A stretch of 52,927 nucleotides of DNA from Bacteroidales bacterium (GTDB lineage: Bacteria; Bacteroidota; Bacteroidia; Bacteroidales; JAADJA01): NCBI GenBank assembly GCA_016783885.1, contig JADHVR010000018.1, positions 1 to 52,927 of the forward strand. The letters are read 5' to 3'. Under the pieces are notes generated by a model. It searched no databases. It was not told where the DNA came from and saw only the letters and a program-made list of their open reading frames with translations. A program made the position numbers and the translations under genes. Of the stretch, positions 9,830 to 18,636 are shown piece by piece; position 1 is the first letter of the stretch; every line of letters starts with the position of its first letter.

Positions 9830-10981
9830 ATGACTGATCCTGTTATCATATTTTATATTCTGCTCCTTTTTTTCGGGATTATTTACTTAGTTATTATTTC
9901 AATTTATACTTATGGCTGGTTCAGATTAAAAACATATAAACCACCAGACATCACTTTAAAAACACAGGTCAGTATAATAATTCCGGCAAGAAATGAAGAA
10001 AAAAACATTACAAACCTGCTTGCTGATTTGGTAAAACAGGATTTTTCAAAAGACCTTTTCGAAATTATTGTTATTGATGATAACTCAAGCGACCAAACCG
10101 TTAATATTGTAAATTCATTTATATCCTCACATCCTGAACATAAAATACAACTTATAAAAATATCGGAAGAAGAGCCATTTATGGCATATAAGAAAAAAGC
10201 AATAAGCCTTGCAATAGAAAAATCAAAAGGCGACTTGATTGTTACCACTGATGCCGATTGCAGACTGGGTGAAAAATGGCTGAAATCAATTGTATCTTTC
10301 TATGAATCGGAAAAGCCCGGAATGATTGTGGGTCCTGTTAGTTTTCACAATGAAAAATCTTTTTTCGAAAAAATGCAAACACTTGAATTCCTCAGCTTTA
10401 TTGCCATTACCGGGGGAGCTATTAAAATTGGCAACCCTATTATGTGTAACGGAGCTAATCTGGCTTATGAAAAAAAAGCGTTTTATGATGTGGGTAGATT
10501 TGGCGGTGATGAATTTTCTTCAGGCGATGATGTGTTTCTGATGTTAAAAATCAAAAAATATTTTGGTAACAAATCCGTACGTTTCCTGAAAAATTATAAC
10601 GCCTTTGTTTTCACAGAAGCAAAAAAAACTCTCCGCGACTTCTTTAATCAAAGAACCAGGTGGGCTTCGAAAAATAAAGGTTATGACTTTAAAATTTTAT
10701 TCATTTCGGTTACTGTTTATATGATAAACTTATTATTATTAACAGGTTTGGTTTTAAGTATATTCTATCCTTTTCTGTTTAAAATAGTAGTGTTTTCTTA
10801 CCTGGTAAAATTAATCATCGATATACCCATTTTAATAGGAATCGGAAATTTTATTAAACGCAGCAGAATGTTTATTTTTTCGTTGCCTTTAATATTAATC
10901 TATCCGGTTTATATAATATTAACCGGCGCACTCGGAATTGTAGGTAACTATCAGTGGAAGGGCAGAAAAGTTAAAAAATGA
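9830..10981 (+). CDS. Family 2 glycosyltransferase, membrane-anchored
   Basis: A 383-aa processive-type GT2 enzyme that should transfer a sugar from a nucleotide donor to a membrane acceptor. One TM segment lies at about 7-28. The catalytic domain shows SIIIPARNE (48-56), DDNSSD (83-88), TTDADC (139-144; DXD-type metal site), SGDD (231-234) and QRTRW (274-278; QxxRW). Two or three TM segments follow at about 285-375. It lies 7 bp after the LPG-synthase-like membrane protein and is probably cotranscribed with it. The acceptor is unknown. Confidence 0.9.
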   Translation: MTDPVIIFYILLLFFGIIYLVIISIYTYGWFRLKTYKPPDITLKTQVSIIIPARNEEKNITNLLADLVKQDFSKDLFEIIVIDDNSSDQTVNIVNSFISSHPEHKIQLIKISEEEPFMAYKKKAISLAIEKSKGDLIVTTDADCRLGEKWLKSIVSFYESEKPGMIVGPVSFHNEKSFFEKMQTLEFLSFIAITGGAIKIGNPIMCNGANLAYEKKAFYDVGRFGGDEFSSGDDVFLMLKIKKYFGNKSVRFLKNYNAFVFTEAKKTLRDFFNQRTRWASKNKGYDFKILFISVTVYMINLLLLTGLVLSIFYPFLFKIVVFSYLVKLIIDIPILIGIGNFIKRSRMFIFSLPLILIYPVYIILTGALGIVGNYQWKGRKVKK

Positions 10982-11010
10982 TTTAAGTACTGAATTCACG
11001 AAATTATTTG

Positions 11011-11018
11011 TATATTTG
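11011..11018 (+). promoter_or_regulatory. -7 box upstream of tatA
   Basis: TATATTTG followed by C matches TAnnTTTG. It overlaps an upstream in-frame TTG (11016), which argues that translation starts at the ATG at 11040 rather than earlier. No convincing -33 element was seen. Confidence 0.5.
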
Positions 11019-11039
11019 CAACCACTAAAGAGTAATATT

Positions 11040-11246
11040 ATGAATACTTCTTTTTTACTTCTTTTTCGCACACCCGGAATATGGGAAATTTTAATTATCG
11101 CAGTTATTGTGCTTCTCCTTTTCGGCGGTAAAAAAATTCCTGAATTAATGAAAGGACTTGGAAAAGGCATTCGTGAGTTTAAAGATGGTGTCAACACTGA
11201 TGAGAAAAAAAAATCAGGCAACGATACAGCGGAGAAAAAAGACTAA
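11040..11246 (+). CDS. tatA: Sec-independent translocase subunit TatA
   Basis: A 68-aa protein that oligomerises to form the Tat pore for folded, often cofactor-bearing, exported proteins. One TM helix ([17 protein letters not shown], about 14-30) is followed by a hinge and the amphipathic helix [20 protein letters not shown], then a charged tail of Lys, Glu and Asp. An in-frame TTG lies 24 bp upstream, but it sits in the promoter box, so the ATG is preferred. tatC is not nearby. Confidence 0.93.
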   Translation: MNTSFLLLFRTPGIWEILIIAVIVLLLFGGKKIPELMKGLGKGIREFKDGVNTDEKKKSGNDTAEKKD

Positions 11247-11318
11247 ATTTATTATTACCCCATTTTGCCTCAATTACCTGAGAGAGAAATAGATGAGGAG
11301 GTGTTCACCATTCAACCT

Positions 11319-11339
11319 ATTCCGGCAAACCGGAATTTT
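11319..11339 (+). terminator. Intrinsic terminator after tatA
   Basis: A perfect 7-bp stem, ATTCCGG (11319-11325) with CCGGAAT (11330-11336), encloses a CAAA loop and runs into TTTT. It lies about 70 bp after the tatA stop. Confidence 0.7.
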
Positions 11340-11445
11340 CAAAAACCAAATTCAAAACTATTGTTTGATTATTTTCGATTGTTTATCTTATAACATTTAA
11401 CGAATAACTTATAACATTTCTCATTTCAGTCTTTCCATGCCCAAG

Positions 11446-11478
11446 TTTCGGGATTAATCATTAAATATTATACTTTTG
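11446..11478 (+). promoter_or_regulatory. Promoter of the LysM lytic transglycosylase
   Basis: TACTTTTG at 11471-11478 fits the -7 element, and TTTC at 11446-11449 is a near-match to the -33 element, with 21 nt between them. The gene starts about 60 nt downstream. Confidence 0.5.
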
Positions 11479-11540
11479 CAACGAATCTATAAAACATTCG
11501 TAAAAATTTTTAGTTATTCTATTTAACACATTTAATAATA

Positions 11541-13298
11541 ATGACAGTTAGAAATATTTTAATTTCTCTTTTTTTAGCCGTTGTAATAAGTTCGGTTTTT
11601 CCCGGAAATATTTACCCCGATGCTGACAGTATTCAGGTAAATGATTCTATCAACAAAAAAATATATGAAATAAGCAATAATATTATCAACTCTGTTGATT
11701 CCGGTTTTTTTGTTGCTGATGAGCAGAATGCTCAGATTATAGGAATGCTTGACAGTCTGGTAGCTTTCAAGTTCTTCAAAAATACAACATTTACTACCGA
11801 TACTACCGTTTTAAATGTCTATAATTTCCCTCCGGATTCAGTACCTGTTTATTCCGATTCGGTTTTGCAGGCAAGAATTGAGAGGTTGAATAAAACGACA
11901 CCTATCGAACTAATCTTTAACAGGCAGGTAAAAAACTATATTAATACATATTCAATAAAACGCAGAGAATTAACTTCAAAAGTATTAGGCTTGTCTGAAG
12001 TTTACTTTCCGCTTTTCGAAGAACAGCTTGACAGGTTTAACATGCCTCTGGAATTGAAATACCTTGCCGTAGTTGAATCTGCTTTGAACCCCACGGCAAA
12101 TTCACGGGCAGGAGCAAAAGGATTATGGCAGTTCATGTACAGAACCGGAAAGGTATATGGATTAAAAGCAAATTCCCTTGTTGACGACAGGTTCGACCCT
12201 TACAAATCAACGATTGCTGCCTGTAAGCATTTACAAGACCTTTATGATATCTACGGCAATTGGTCGTTGGCATTAGCAGCTTATAATTCGGGGGCAGGCA
12301 ATGTGAACAAAGCAATTCGCAGGGCTGGCGGTGTAAAGAGTTACTGGGCTGTCTGGCCATACCTGCCTAGAGAAACACGGGGTTATGTCCCTGCTTTCAT
12401 CTCAGTTATATATCTGATGAATCATCCTGCCGAACATAATCTTTATCCGGTTGAACCTGCATTTCTTTTTGAAGTAATTGATACCGTAACCGTTAGTGAT
12501 GTCCTGTCTTTTAATCAGATAACCGAAATGCTGCATATCCCGATGGAAGAACTGAAATTCCTGAATCCTGCTTATAAAACCGGTATTATTCCTTCAACAA
12601 AAGATAAAAAATATACTCTCAGGCTTCCGCATGAATATGTAGGAGCATTTATTGACAATGAACAAAAATTATATGCTTATAAAACCAAAAAAGGTATTGA
12701 TAGAGAAAAGCTGCTTGCTGAAATTAAAAAAGCAAAAGAAAGAAACATACATATAGTACGGTACGGAGAAAACCTGGGTTTGATTGCAAAAAAATACCGT
12801 TGTAGTGTCAGGAATCTGAAAAGCTGGAACAATCTGAGGGGTAATACAATATATCCCGGTCAAAAGCTGGTAATTTTTGCTCCCGGATACGTTTCATCAA
12901 AAAAATCTTCTACTACCAAACCGACAAATATCAAAAACAGAGACGAAAAATATCATGTTGTAAAAAACGGAGAAAATCTCGGATTGATAGCCAAAAAATA
13001 CAAATGCTCTGTTAGTGATTTGAAAAAATGGAACAACCTGAAGAGTAATACAATCCATCCTAATCAAAAATTGCTGGTATATGCTCCCAAATCTGAGGCA
13101 AAAGAAAGCAAAATAACTCTAAGCAATAAGGTTGACACTGATTACGTTTATCATACTATCCGTAAAGGGGATACCCTGTGGGATATAGCTAAACTTTACA
13201 ATGGTGTTACGGTTGAACAGATCAAAAAGCTGAACAACATTAAAAACTCGAAAAAAATTAAACCCGGACAAAAAATTAAAGTAACTGTTAAAGGTTGA
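11541..13298 (+). CDS. MltD-like lytic transglycosylase with three LysM domains
   Basis: Cleaves peptidoglycan glycan strands in the periplasm, leaving 1,6-anhydroMurNAc ends. The 585-aa protein has an N-terminal hydrophobic signal (about 5-22) and a linker. An SLT domain spans about 150-280, with the catalytic Glu E179 in VVESALNP followed by GAKGLWQFM and LAAYNSGAGNV. Three LysM peptidoglycan-binding modules follow at about 403-447, 471-515 and 537-583. The first two are close copies (YGENLGLIAKKY versus NGENLGLIAKKY), showing recent duplication; the third (GDTLWDIAKLY) is diverged. It is followed by a repeat-rich gap and then the DUF4837 lipoprotein. Confidence 0.92.
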   Translation: MTVRNILISLFLAVVISSVFPGNIYPDADSIQVNDSINKKIYEISNNIINSVDSGFFVADEQNAQIIGMLDSLVAFKFFKNTTFTTDTTVLNVYNFPPDSVPVYSDSVLQARIERLNKTTPIELIFNRQVKNYINTYSIKRRELTSKVLGLSEVYFPLFEEQLDRFNMPLELKYLAVVESALNPTANSRAGAKGLWQFMYRTGKVYGLKANSLVDDRFDPYKSTIAACKHLQDLYDIYGNWSLALAAYNSGAGNVNKAIRRAGGVKSYWAVWPYLPRETRGYVPAFISVIYLMNHPAEHNLYPVEPAFLFEVIDTVTVSDVLSFNQITEMLHIPMEELKFLNPAYKTGIIPSTKDKKYTLRLPHEYVGAFIDNEQKLYAYKTKKGIDREKLLAEIKKAKERNIHIVRYGENLGLIAKKYRCSVRNLKSWNNLRGNTIYPGQKLVIFAPGYVSSKKSSTTKPTNIKNRDEKYHVVKNGENLGLIAKKYKCSVSDLKKWNNLKSNTIHPNQKLLVYAPKSEAKESKITLSNKVDTDYVYHTIRKGDTLWDIAKLYNGVTVEQIKKLNNIKNSKKIKPGQKIKVTVKG

Positions 13299-13308
13299 TT
13301 CATTAGTA

Positions 13309-13438
13309 GTCATTCATAGTCATTAAGTCATCCATGGTCATTAGGTCATTAATAGTTCATAATGACAGCGAAGCGAATGACTATCAATGACACGAAGTAA
13401 ATGACAGCGAAGCGAATAACTATCAATGACACAAAGAA
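13309..13438. repeat. Long inverted/tandem GTCATT repeat region
   Basis: The right half is a two-copy 39-nt tandem repeat (13361-13399 and 13400-13438; core AATGACAGCGAAGCGAAT). The left half is built of GTCATT words. GTCATTCATAGTCATT (13309-13324) is the inverted complement, 15 of 16 bases, of AATGACTATCAATGAC (13376-13391), so the transcript could fold into a long hairpin. It lies between two plus-strand genes. Confidence 0.75.
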
Positions 13439-13459
13439 AATAACAAAATATTCATTCCA

Positions 13460-14461
13460 ATGAAACGTTTTTTAATTTTAACTCCTCTTTTTATTTCAGG
13501 TTTATTATTACTGAATTCTTGCGAAACTAAAAAATCCTCAGTGCCGGCATCATCAGGAATAACCGCTGAGATAATCATCGTTACAAATAATCAGACGCAA
13601 TGGGAAGGCGCCATTGGTGATAGTATCAGAAATTTCTTCGGACAGGAATACCAGGTATTACCCCAGCCCGAACCCTTATTTGAATTATCGTATATCCCTA
13701 TGGCTAATTTCAAGAATACTAAGATGTTTAAATCACATCATAACGTCCTTATCGTTGATATAGATAAAAAATCGAAAAAAGCCGGATTAGAAGCTAAGAA
13801 AGATTTTTGGGCAAGCCCGCAACGGGTTATTAAAATAACTGCTCCATCCGATACGGCGTTCTATAAACTTTTTGATGAAAACAAAGAAGTCATATTAAAA
13901 ATATTTGGTGAATCGGAAAGGGAACGACTGATTAAAACTTTTAAAGCGTTTAGAGACCGTTCCATTCAAGATGAATTGCGAAAAAACTTTCACCTGACAT
14001 TGGAAATTCCCGGTGGATTTTACATTGCTAAAAAATATGCCGATTTTATTTGGCTCAGAAAAGAAACCGAAAAAATCAGCCAGGGAATAATAATATATTC
14101 CTATGATTATACAGATACTGCAGCCTTTACTACTCAAAGAATTATTTCGTACATGGATACGATTACTAAGGAATATATTCCGGGTCCGTCAGGGGGTTCT
14201 TATATGTCTGTTTCTGAGAAATACATCCCTCCTGTATCCAAAAGAATAGATTTTAACGGTATGTTTGCCGTTGAAACGCGTGGCTTATGGCAAGTTGAAG
14301 GTGATTTTATGGGTGGCCCATTTGTTAATTATACATTAGTTGATGAAAAGAGAAATAAGGTATTTACACTCGACGGATATGTGTATGCCCCCAATGCCCC
14401 AAAACGCGATTTGCTTATACAAATGGAAGCGATTCTTTATTCATTGAAATTTGTTGATTAA
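13460..14461 (+). CDS. DUF4837 family lipoprotein
   Basis: A 333-aa protein with a lipoprotein signal peptide ending at C21 (LLLNSC), so it is predicted to be lipid-anchored in the envelope. The rest (EIIIVTNNQTQWEG, PLFELSYIPMANF, GGFYIAKKYADFIWLRKE, RGLWQVEGDFMGGPFVNY) matches what I recall of the Bacteroidota-restricted DUF4837 family, of unknown function. Co-location with a lytic transglycosylase is compatible with a cell-wall role, but that is inference. Confidence 0.8.
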   Translation: MKRFLILTPLFISGLLLLNSCETKKSSVPASSGITAEIIIVTNNQTQWEGAIGDSIRNFFGQEYQVLPQPEPLFELSYIPMANFKNTKMFKSHHNVLIVDIDKKSKKAGLEAKKDFWASPQRVIKITAPSDTAFYKLFDENKEVILKIFGESERERLIKTFKAFRDRSIQDELRKNFHLTLEIPGGFYIAKKYADFIWLRKETEKISQGIIIYSYDYTDTAAFTTQRIISYMDTITKEYIPGPSGGSYMSVSEKYIPPVSKRIDFNGMFAVETRGLWQVEGDFMGGPFVNYTLVDEKRNKVFTLDGYVYAPNAPKRDLLIQMEAILYSLKFVD

Positions 14462-14516
14462 AAAAGACCTCTAAAATTCATATTCCATAAATTATTTAAT
14501 TTTTTTCTAAAAAAAC

Positions 14517-14547
14517 TTGACATGAATAATTTTTTGTTATACTTTTG
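14517..14547 (+). promoter_or_regulatory. Promoter of the TetR-efflux operon
   Basis: TTG at 14517-14519 and TACTTTTG at 14540-14547, 20 nt apart, form one of the best Bacteroidota-type promoters in the window. Transcription should begin near 14554, immediately at the operator-like repeats. Confidence 0.65.
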
Positions 14548-14553
14548 ACCGCC

Positions 14554-14605
14554 TGGTTAAATCTTATGGTTAAACCCATTGATTAAACCATATAATTAAA
14601 TATAC
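14554..14605. promoter_or_regulatory. Putative TetR operator: four 13-nt tandem repeats with a palindrome
   Basis: Four in-register 13-nt units run head to tail: TGGTTAAATCTTA, TGGTTAAACCCAT, TGATTAAACCATA, TAATTAAATATAC. Within them TATGGTTAAA (14566-14575) and TTAAACCATA (14583-14592) form a 9-of-10 inverted repeat, and GGTTAAACC (14568-14576) is itself palindromic. The position between the promoter and the tetR start suits autorepression. Binding is inferred. Confidence 0.55.
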
Positions 14606-14625
14606 CATTTCATATCATTAAATAT

Positions 14626-15237
14626 ATGAACGCAAAAGACCTCAATACAGAACAGGCAATCTTAAAAGCTGCCAAAAATGTTTTTGTAATGAAGGGGATG
14701 GAAGGTGCAAGAATGCAAGAAATTGCAGATGAAGCCGGAATAAACAAAGCCCTTCTTCATTATTATTTCAGAAGCAAAGACAAGCTGTTTGAAGCCGTCT
14801 TTAAAGAAGCTCTTTTTAAGCTTATGCCCAATTTATTGGATCTTATGAAAAAAGATTTAGCGCTTTTTGAAAAAATAAAGTTGTTTGTCGAAAATTATAT
14901 AAATACAATCAATGAAAATCCTCATATTCCTGCATTTATTATACACGAATTAAACAGAAATCCTGAAAGGGTGGCAGAGTTAATTAAAAGTACAGGTATA
15001 AACCCGTCTTTTTTTGTGAACCAGGTTTATGAAGAAATTGAAAAAGGCACAATCGAACCTGTTAATCCGTTTCATCTTATTGTGAACATGCTGGCGATGT
15101 GTATTTTTCCTTTTATCGCCCGACCAATCCTGCAATATATTATCTTTAATGAAGACCCGAAAGTTTATGCAGCTTTTATTGAACAACGAAAAAAGGAAGT
15201 ATCTGAATTTGTCATTAATGCAATTAAGAAAAAATGA
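14626..15237 (+). CDS. TetR/AcrR family repressor of the efflux operon
   Basis: A 203-aa regulator. Residues about 8-55 are the TetR helix-turn-helix domain (AILKAAKNVFVMKGMEG, MQEIADEAGINKALLHYYFRSKDKLFEAVF); the rest is the helical ligand-binding and dimerisation domain. It is the first gene of an operon with TolC (7 bp downstream), HlyD and ABC components, so it probably represses its own operon until an exported substrate binds. A repeat/palindrome array lies between its promoter and start. The inducer is unknown. Confidence 0.9.
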   Translation: MNAKDLNTEQAILKAAKNVFVMKGMEGARMQEIADEAGINKALLHYYFRSKDKLFEAVFKEALFKLMPNLLDLMKKDLALFEKIKLFVENYINTINENPHIPAFIIHELNRNPERVAELIKSTGINPSFFVNQVYEEIEKGTIEPVNPFHLIVNMLAMCIFPFIARPILQYIIFNEDPKVYAAFIEQRKKEVSEFVINAIKKK

Positions 15238-15244
15238 AACACTC

Positions 15245-16516
15245 ATGAGAAAAATATACATCACCGGAGTTCTTATTTTCATCTTTTTGGTTCAATCCTT
15301 TACACAAGATACCATAACACTTGATCTTTGTTACCTTAAAGCCATTTATAATTATCCTCTCACCCAACAACGAGATCTGCTTCCTGCTTCAAATGACCTG
15401 AAGATAAAAAACCTGAATAATAATTACCTCCCGCAATTAATATTTAATGGGCAGATACATTACCAGTCGGATGTTACAAAAGTACCTATTCAAAGAATTC
15501 CAGGGATTGATATTCCGACATTGGACAAAGACTGGTATAAGTTCAATATTGACGCAAGCCAATTGATTTATGACGGTGGAACTACCAGCAAACAAAAAGC
15601 ATTGGAAGATGTTAGCCTTCAAATTGACCGGCAAAATCTCGAACTGCAATTATTTAATCTAAAAGAAAGAATCAACCAGGTATATTTCAATGTTTTATTA
15701 CTGCGCGAAAGCCTGAAAACATTAATGCTGTTAAAAGAAAATTTAGGGGGAAAATTATCAGAAGTTGAATCGGGGGTAAAGAATGGAGTATTGCTTTCTT
15801 CAAATGCAGATATTTTAAAAGTAGAATTGATCAACACTGAACAAAGTATTGCTGAGGTTAATATCGGAATTGAAGCAGCCATTGACATATTGAACGAGTT
15901 AACCGGTTTGAACATAAATAAAAATACCATAATTCAATTACCGGAACCTAAGGTGAATTTAGAGGTATTTGAAAATAACCGTATTGAGTATTCATTATTA
16001 TTATTGCAGCAGAATAAAATAAATACTATTAAGAAAGTAACTTCAACTAAGAGATTACCCCGAATTTCAGCATTTGGACAGGCAGGATATGGCAGACCCG
16101 GATATGATATGTTAAAAAATACTTTTGAAGATTATTATATGATTGGAGCAAGGCTTAACTGGAACATCTGGGATTGGAATCATACGAAAAGGGAAAAGGA
16201 AATCCTCGACATTCAAAATAAAATTATCAATACACAAAAAGAAACTTTTGATATAAATCTGGAAATTGAACTTGAAAATAAGATTACCGGGATCAGGAAA
16301 TATGAGGAAATGATCAAAAGGGATCAGGAAATTATCGAACTGAGATCAAAAATTGTGAAATCAGCTTCATCACAATTGGATAACGGCATAATCACTTCAA
16401 CCGAGTATTTAACTGAACTGAATGCCGAAACGCAAGCTAAATTCAATCTCCAGGCTCATAAAATCAGACTTGTAAATGCTAAACTGGATTATCTAACAAC
16501 ATTAGGAAATTTGTAA
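15245..16516 (+). CDS. TolC-family outer membrane efflux protein
   Basis: The outer-membrane channel of a tripartite efflux pump. From the ATG at 15245 the product is 423 aa, with a signal peptide (MRKIYITGVLIFIFLVQSF) followed by long helical OEP repeats, for example LNNNYLPQLIFNGQIHYQSD and LPRISAFGQAGYGRPGYD, and a coiled C-terminal half. The frame is open further upstream into tetR, but that extension precedes the signal peptide, so the internal ATG, 7 bp after the tetR stop, is the start. It is coupled to the tetR-hlyD-ABC operon. Confidence 0.9.
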   Translation: MRKIYITGVLIFIFLVQSFTQDTITLDLCYLKAIYNYPLTQQRDLLPASNDLKIKNLNNNYLPQLIFNGQIHYQSDVTKVPIQRIPGIDIPTLDKDWYKFNIDASQLIYDGGTTSKQKALEDVSLQIDRQNLELQLFNLKERINQVYFNVLLLRESLKTLMLLKENLGGKLSEVESGVKNGVLLSSNADILKVELINTEQSIAEVNIGIEAAIDILNELTGLNINKNTIIQLPEPKVNLEVFENNRIEYSLLLLQQNKINTIKKVTSTKRLPRISAFGQAGYGRPGYDMLKNTFEDYYMIGARLNWNIWDWNHTKREKEILDIQNKIINTQKETFDINLEIELENKITGIRKYEEMIKRDQEIIELRSKIVKSASSQLDNGIITSTEYLTELNAETQAKFNLQAHKIRLVNAKLDYLTTLGNL

Positions 16517-16623
16517 ATAATCATTACCAATATGAAACACTCATGTTTTTTATATTGAGATATGCGAGAGAATGACTAAAATGTAAGTGGCAAACAGTTA
16601 ACGTATTACTAAATTTTAAACAG

Positions 16624-17502
16624 ATGAAAACAAAATGTTTCTTTTTAATCATTGTTATTGTCCTTGCTTCATGCTCGGGCAAAAATCATAAGTCGGATGC
16701 TTATGGAAATTTTGAGACGGATGATGTTATCATTTCATCTGAGGCAAATGGTAAGCTTTTGTTTTTTGATGTTGATGAAGGGGAAAAAGTCGAGGCTGAC
16801 AAATTGGTTGGTATTATTGATACGACAGACTTAATACTTAGGAAAAAACAACTTTTTGCACAGAAAAAGGCTATATCTTCCAGGCTTGAAAACATACAGT
16901 CGCAAATTGATGTGCAGGAACAACAAAAAAAGAATTTGCTTGTTGACAAAAAGAGAATAGAAAACCTGTTAAAGGACGGTGCAGCGACACAAAAACAATT
17001 AGATGATATTAACGGGAAACTTGATTTGATTGAGGTGCAGATATCTTCAATCAAAACACAAAATACTACGGTATTAACTGAATTGGAAGTGGCAAACACA
17101 CAAATTGATCAAATCGGGGAATCCATTAGAAAATGTAATATCATTAACCCTATTAACGGAGTCGTGCTGGAAAAGTATGCCGAGCCAAATGAGATCACGG
17201 CTTTTGGCAAACCTTTATATAAAATTGCCAATCTGAATGATATGTATCTGAGGGTGTATGTAAGTGGCGCACAATTGCCTCATATTAAAATCGGTGAGCA
17301 AGTGGAGGTGTTGATTGATGAAAACGAAAAAACAAATAAAAAGCTGACCGGAAAAGTATGCTGGATTTCAGAAACTGCCGAATTTACACCAAAGATAATA
17401 CAAACAAAGGAAGAACGCGTGAATTTGGTTTATGCCGTTAAGATAAAAGTAAAAAACGATGGAAGCCTAAAGATTGGGATGCCGGGAGAAGCCAATTTTT
17501 AA
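16624..17502 (+). CDS. HlyD/YbhG-like membrane fusion lipoprotein
   Basis: A 292-aa periplasmic adaptor bridging the ABC-2 permeases and TolC. The signal peptide has a lipobox (LASC), so it should be a lipoprotein. Residues about 35-60 and 175-195 form the two halves of the biotinyl-lipoyl domain (GKLLFFDVDEGEKV; INGVVLEKYAEPNEI). A coiled-coil hairpin lies between them (about 70-165), and a beta-barrel region follows (YVSGAQLPHIKIGEQVEVLIDE, KIGMPGEANF). It stops at TAA 17500-17502 right after a T-run; a second frame continues with coding-like sequence, so a frameshifted tail is possible. Confidence 0.9.
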   Translation: MKTKCFFLIIVIVLASCSGKNHKSDAYGNFETDDVIISSEANGKLLFFDVDEGEKVEADKLVGIIDTTDLILRKKQLFAQKKAISSRLENIQSQIDVQEQQKKNLLVDKKRIENLLKDGAATQKQLDDINGKLDLIEVQISSIKTQNTTVLTELEVANTQIDQIGESIRKCNIINPINGVVLEKYAEPNEITAFGKPLYKIANLNDMYLRVYVSGAQLPHIKIGEQVEVLIDENEKTNKKLTGKVCWISETAEFTPKIIQTKEERVNLVYAVKIKVKNDGSLKIGMPGEANF

Positions 17503-17561
17503 TGCTAAAATTATCTGGCTGGAAGAACCAATAGATCCTGATACGGGAAAACCTAAATTAG

Positions 17562-18482
17562 ATGATGAAAAAAATTTCAGTAACCACCGAAAATATCACT
17601 AAAAGCTATGGCAATGTTAAAGCCTTAGACAATATTTCCTTTTCAGTAAAAAACGGTGAGTTGTTTGGACTGATCGGTCCTGACGGAGCAGGAAAAACCA
17701 CCCTGTTCAGGATTCTGACTTCCCTTTTGATACAGGATTCGGGGAATGCAGAGGTTGAAGGATATGATGTTATAAAAGATTATAAAAAAATAAGAAAAAT
17801 TGTTGGCTACATGCCCGGTAGGTTCTCACTTTATTATGATCTGTCAGTTGAAGAAAACCTTAAATTTTTCGCTACCATATTCGGAACTACGATAAAAGAA
17901 AACTATGACCTGATCAGGGATATCTATATCCAAATCGAGCCATTTAAGGATCGTCAGGCAGGTAAGCTTTCCGGCGGCATGAAACAAAAGCTGGCTCTCT
18001 CATGTGCTTTAATACACAAACCTGATGTTCTTTTTTTGGATGAGCCTACAACCGGAGTGGATGCTGTTTCACGAAAAGAATTCTGGGAAATGTTAAAAAA
18101 ACTTCAAAAAAAAGGAATAACAATTATAGTTTCCACTCCTTACATGGATGAAGCGAGCCTATGCGACAGGGTGGCTTTAATTCAAAAAGGAAAAATACTC
18201 GAAATTAATACACCTGAAAATATTATCCACAGGTACAGGTTTCCTTTGTTAGCTGTAAAAAGTGAAGATATGTATCATCTTGCCGACGATTTAAAGGAGT
18301 TCCGGGGTGCGGAATCTGTTTTTCGTTTTGGCGACAGCATACATCTTTCATTAAAGGATGAAAAGATTGACGAAACCGGATTAAGAAAATATCTAAAGAA
18401 TAAGGATTATAAAAATATTGAGATAAAAAGGATACAAGCAAATATTGAAGATTGTTTTATGGCATTAATGCCCAACCTGTAA
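17562..18482 (+). CDS. ABC transporter ATPase, YbhF N-half type
   Basis: A 306-aa ATPase for an ABC-2 exporter. It has Walker A (GPDGAGKTT, about 39-47), the signature LSGGMKQKL, Walker B with the catalytic Glu (VLFLDEPTTGVD), and a C-terminal DUF4162-like tail (about 225-306). In E. coli YbhF two such domains are fused in one chain; here the second ATPase is a separate gene at 19375, with a RAYT gene between them. The stop codon lies inside a 13-bp tandem duplication (18471-18496). Confidence 0.93.
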   Translation: MMKKISVTTENITKSYGNVKALDNISFSVKNGELFGLIGPDGAGKTTLFRILTSLLIQDSGNAEVEGYDVIKDYKKIRKIVGYMPGRFSLYYDLSVEENLKFFATIFGTTIKENYDLIRDIYIQIEPFKDRQAGKLSGGMKQKLALSCALIHKPDVLFLDEPTTGVDAVSRKEFWEMLKKLQKKGITIIVSTPYMDEASLCDRVALIQKGKILEINTPENIIHRYRFPLLAVKSEDMYHLADDLKEFRGAESVFRFGDSIHLSLKDEKIDETGLRKYLKNKDYKNIEIKRIQANIEDCFMALMPNL

Positions 18483-18592
18483 GCCCAACCTGTAAGGTTT
18501 ACGGGCTGGCACTGCGGGCTGGCACTGCGGGCTGGAAAAACCTTGCAGGTTTACGTGTAAAACCTTACAGGTATTAAGACCTGCAAGGTTTA
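18471..18592. repeat. REP-like palindromic cluster upstream of the RAYT gene
   Basis: Four half-sites of an ACCTGYAAGGTTT motif occur as forward 18487-18500, reverse 18538-18552, reverse 18560-18572 and forward 18577-18591. Two 13-bp tandem duplications are included: CCCAACCTGTAAG at 18471-18483 and 18484-18496, and GGGCTGGCACTGC at 18503-18515 and 18516-18528. The cluster overlaps the stop of the preceding ATPase gene. Opposed half-sites can form hairpins, as in REP/BIME elements. Confidence 0.8.
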
Positions 18593-18636
18593 TCCGGTTT
18601 AATAAGAATAGAACAAAAAAATAAAATACAGATATT

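Noticed and set aside
11016-11039. Upstream TTG start for tatA
   Set aside because: It lies in a TATATTTG promoter box; the ATG at 11040 gives the normal TatA length.
12755-13089. Possible recent sequence duplication in the transglycosylase gene
   Set aside because: The near-identical stretches are the first two LysM modules, a normal domain duplication.
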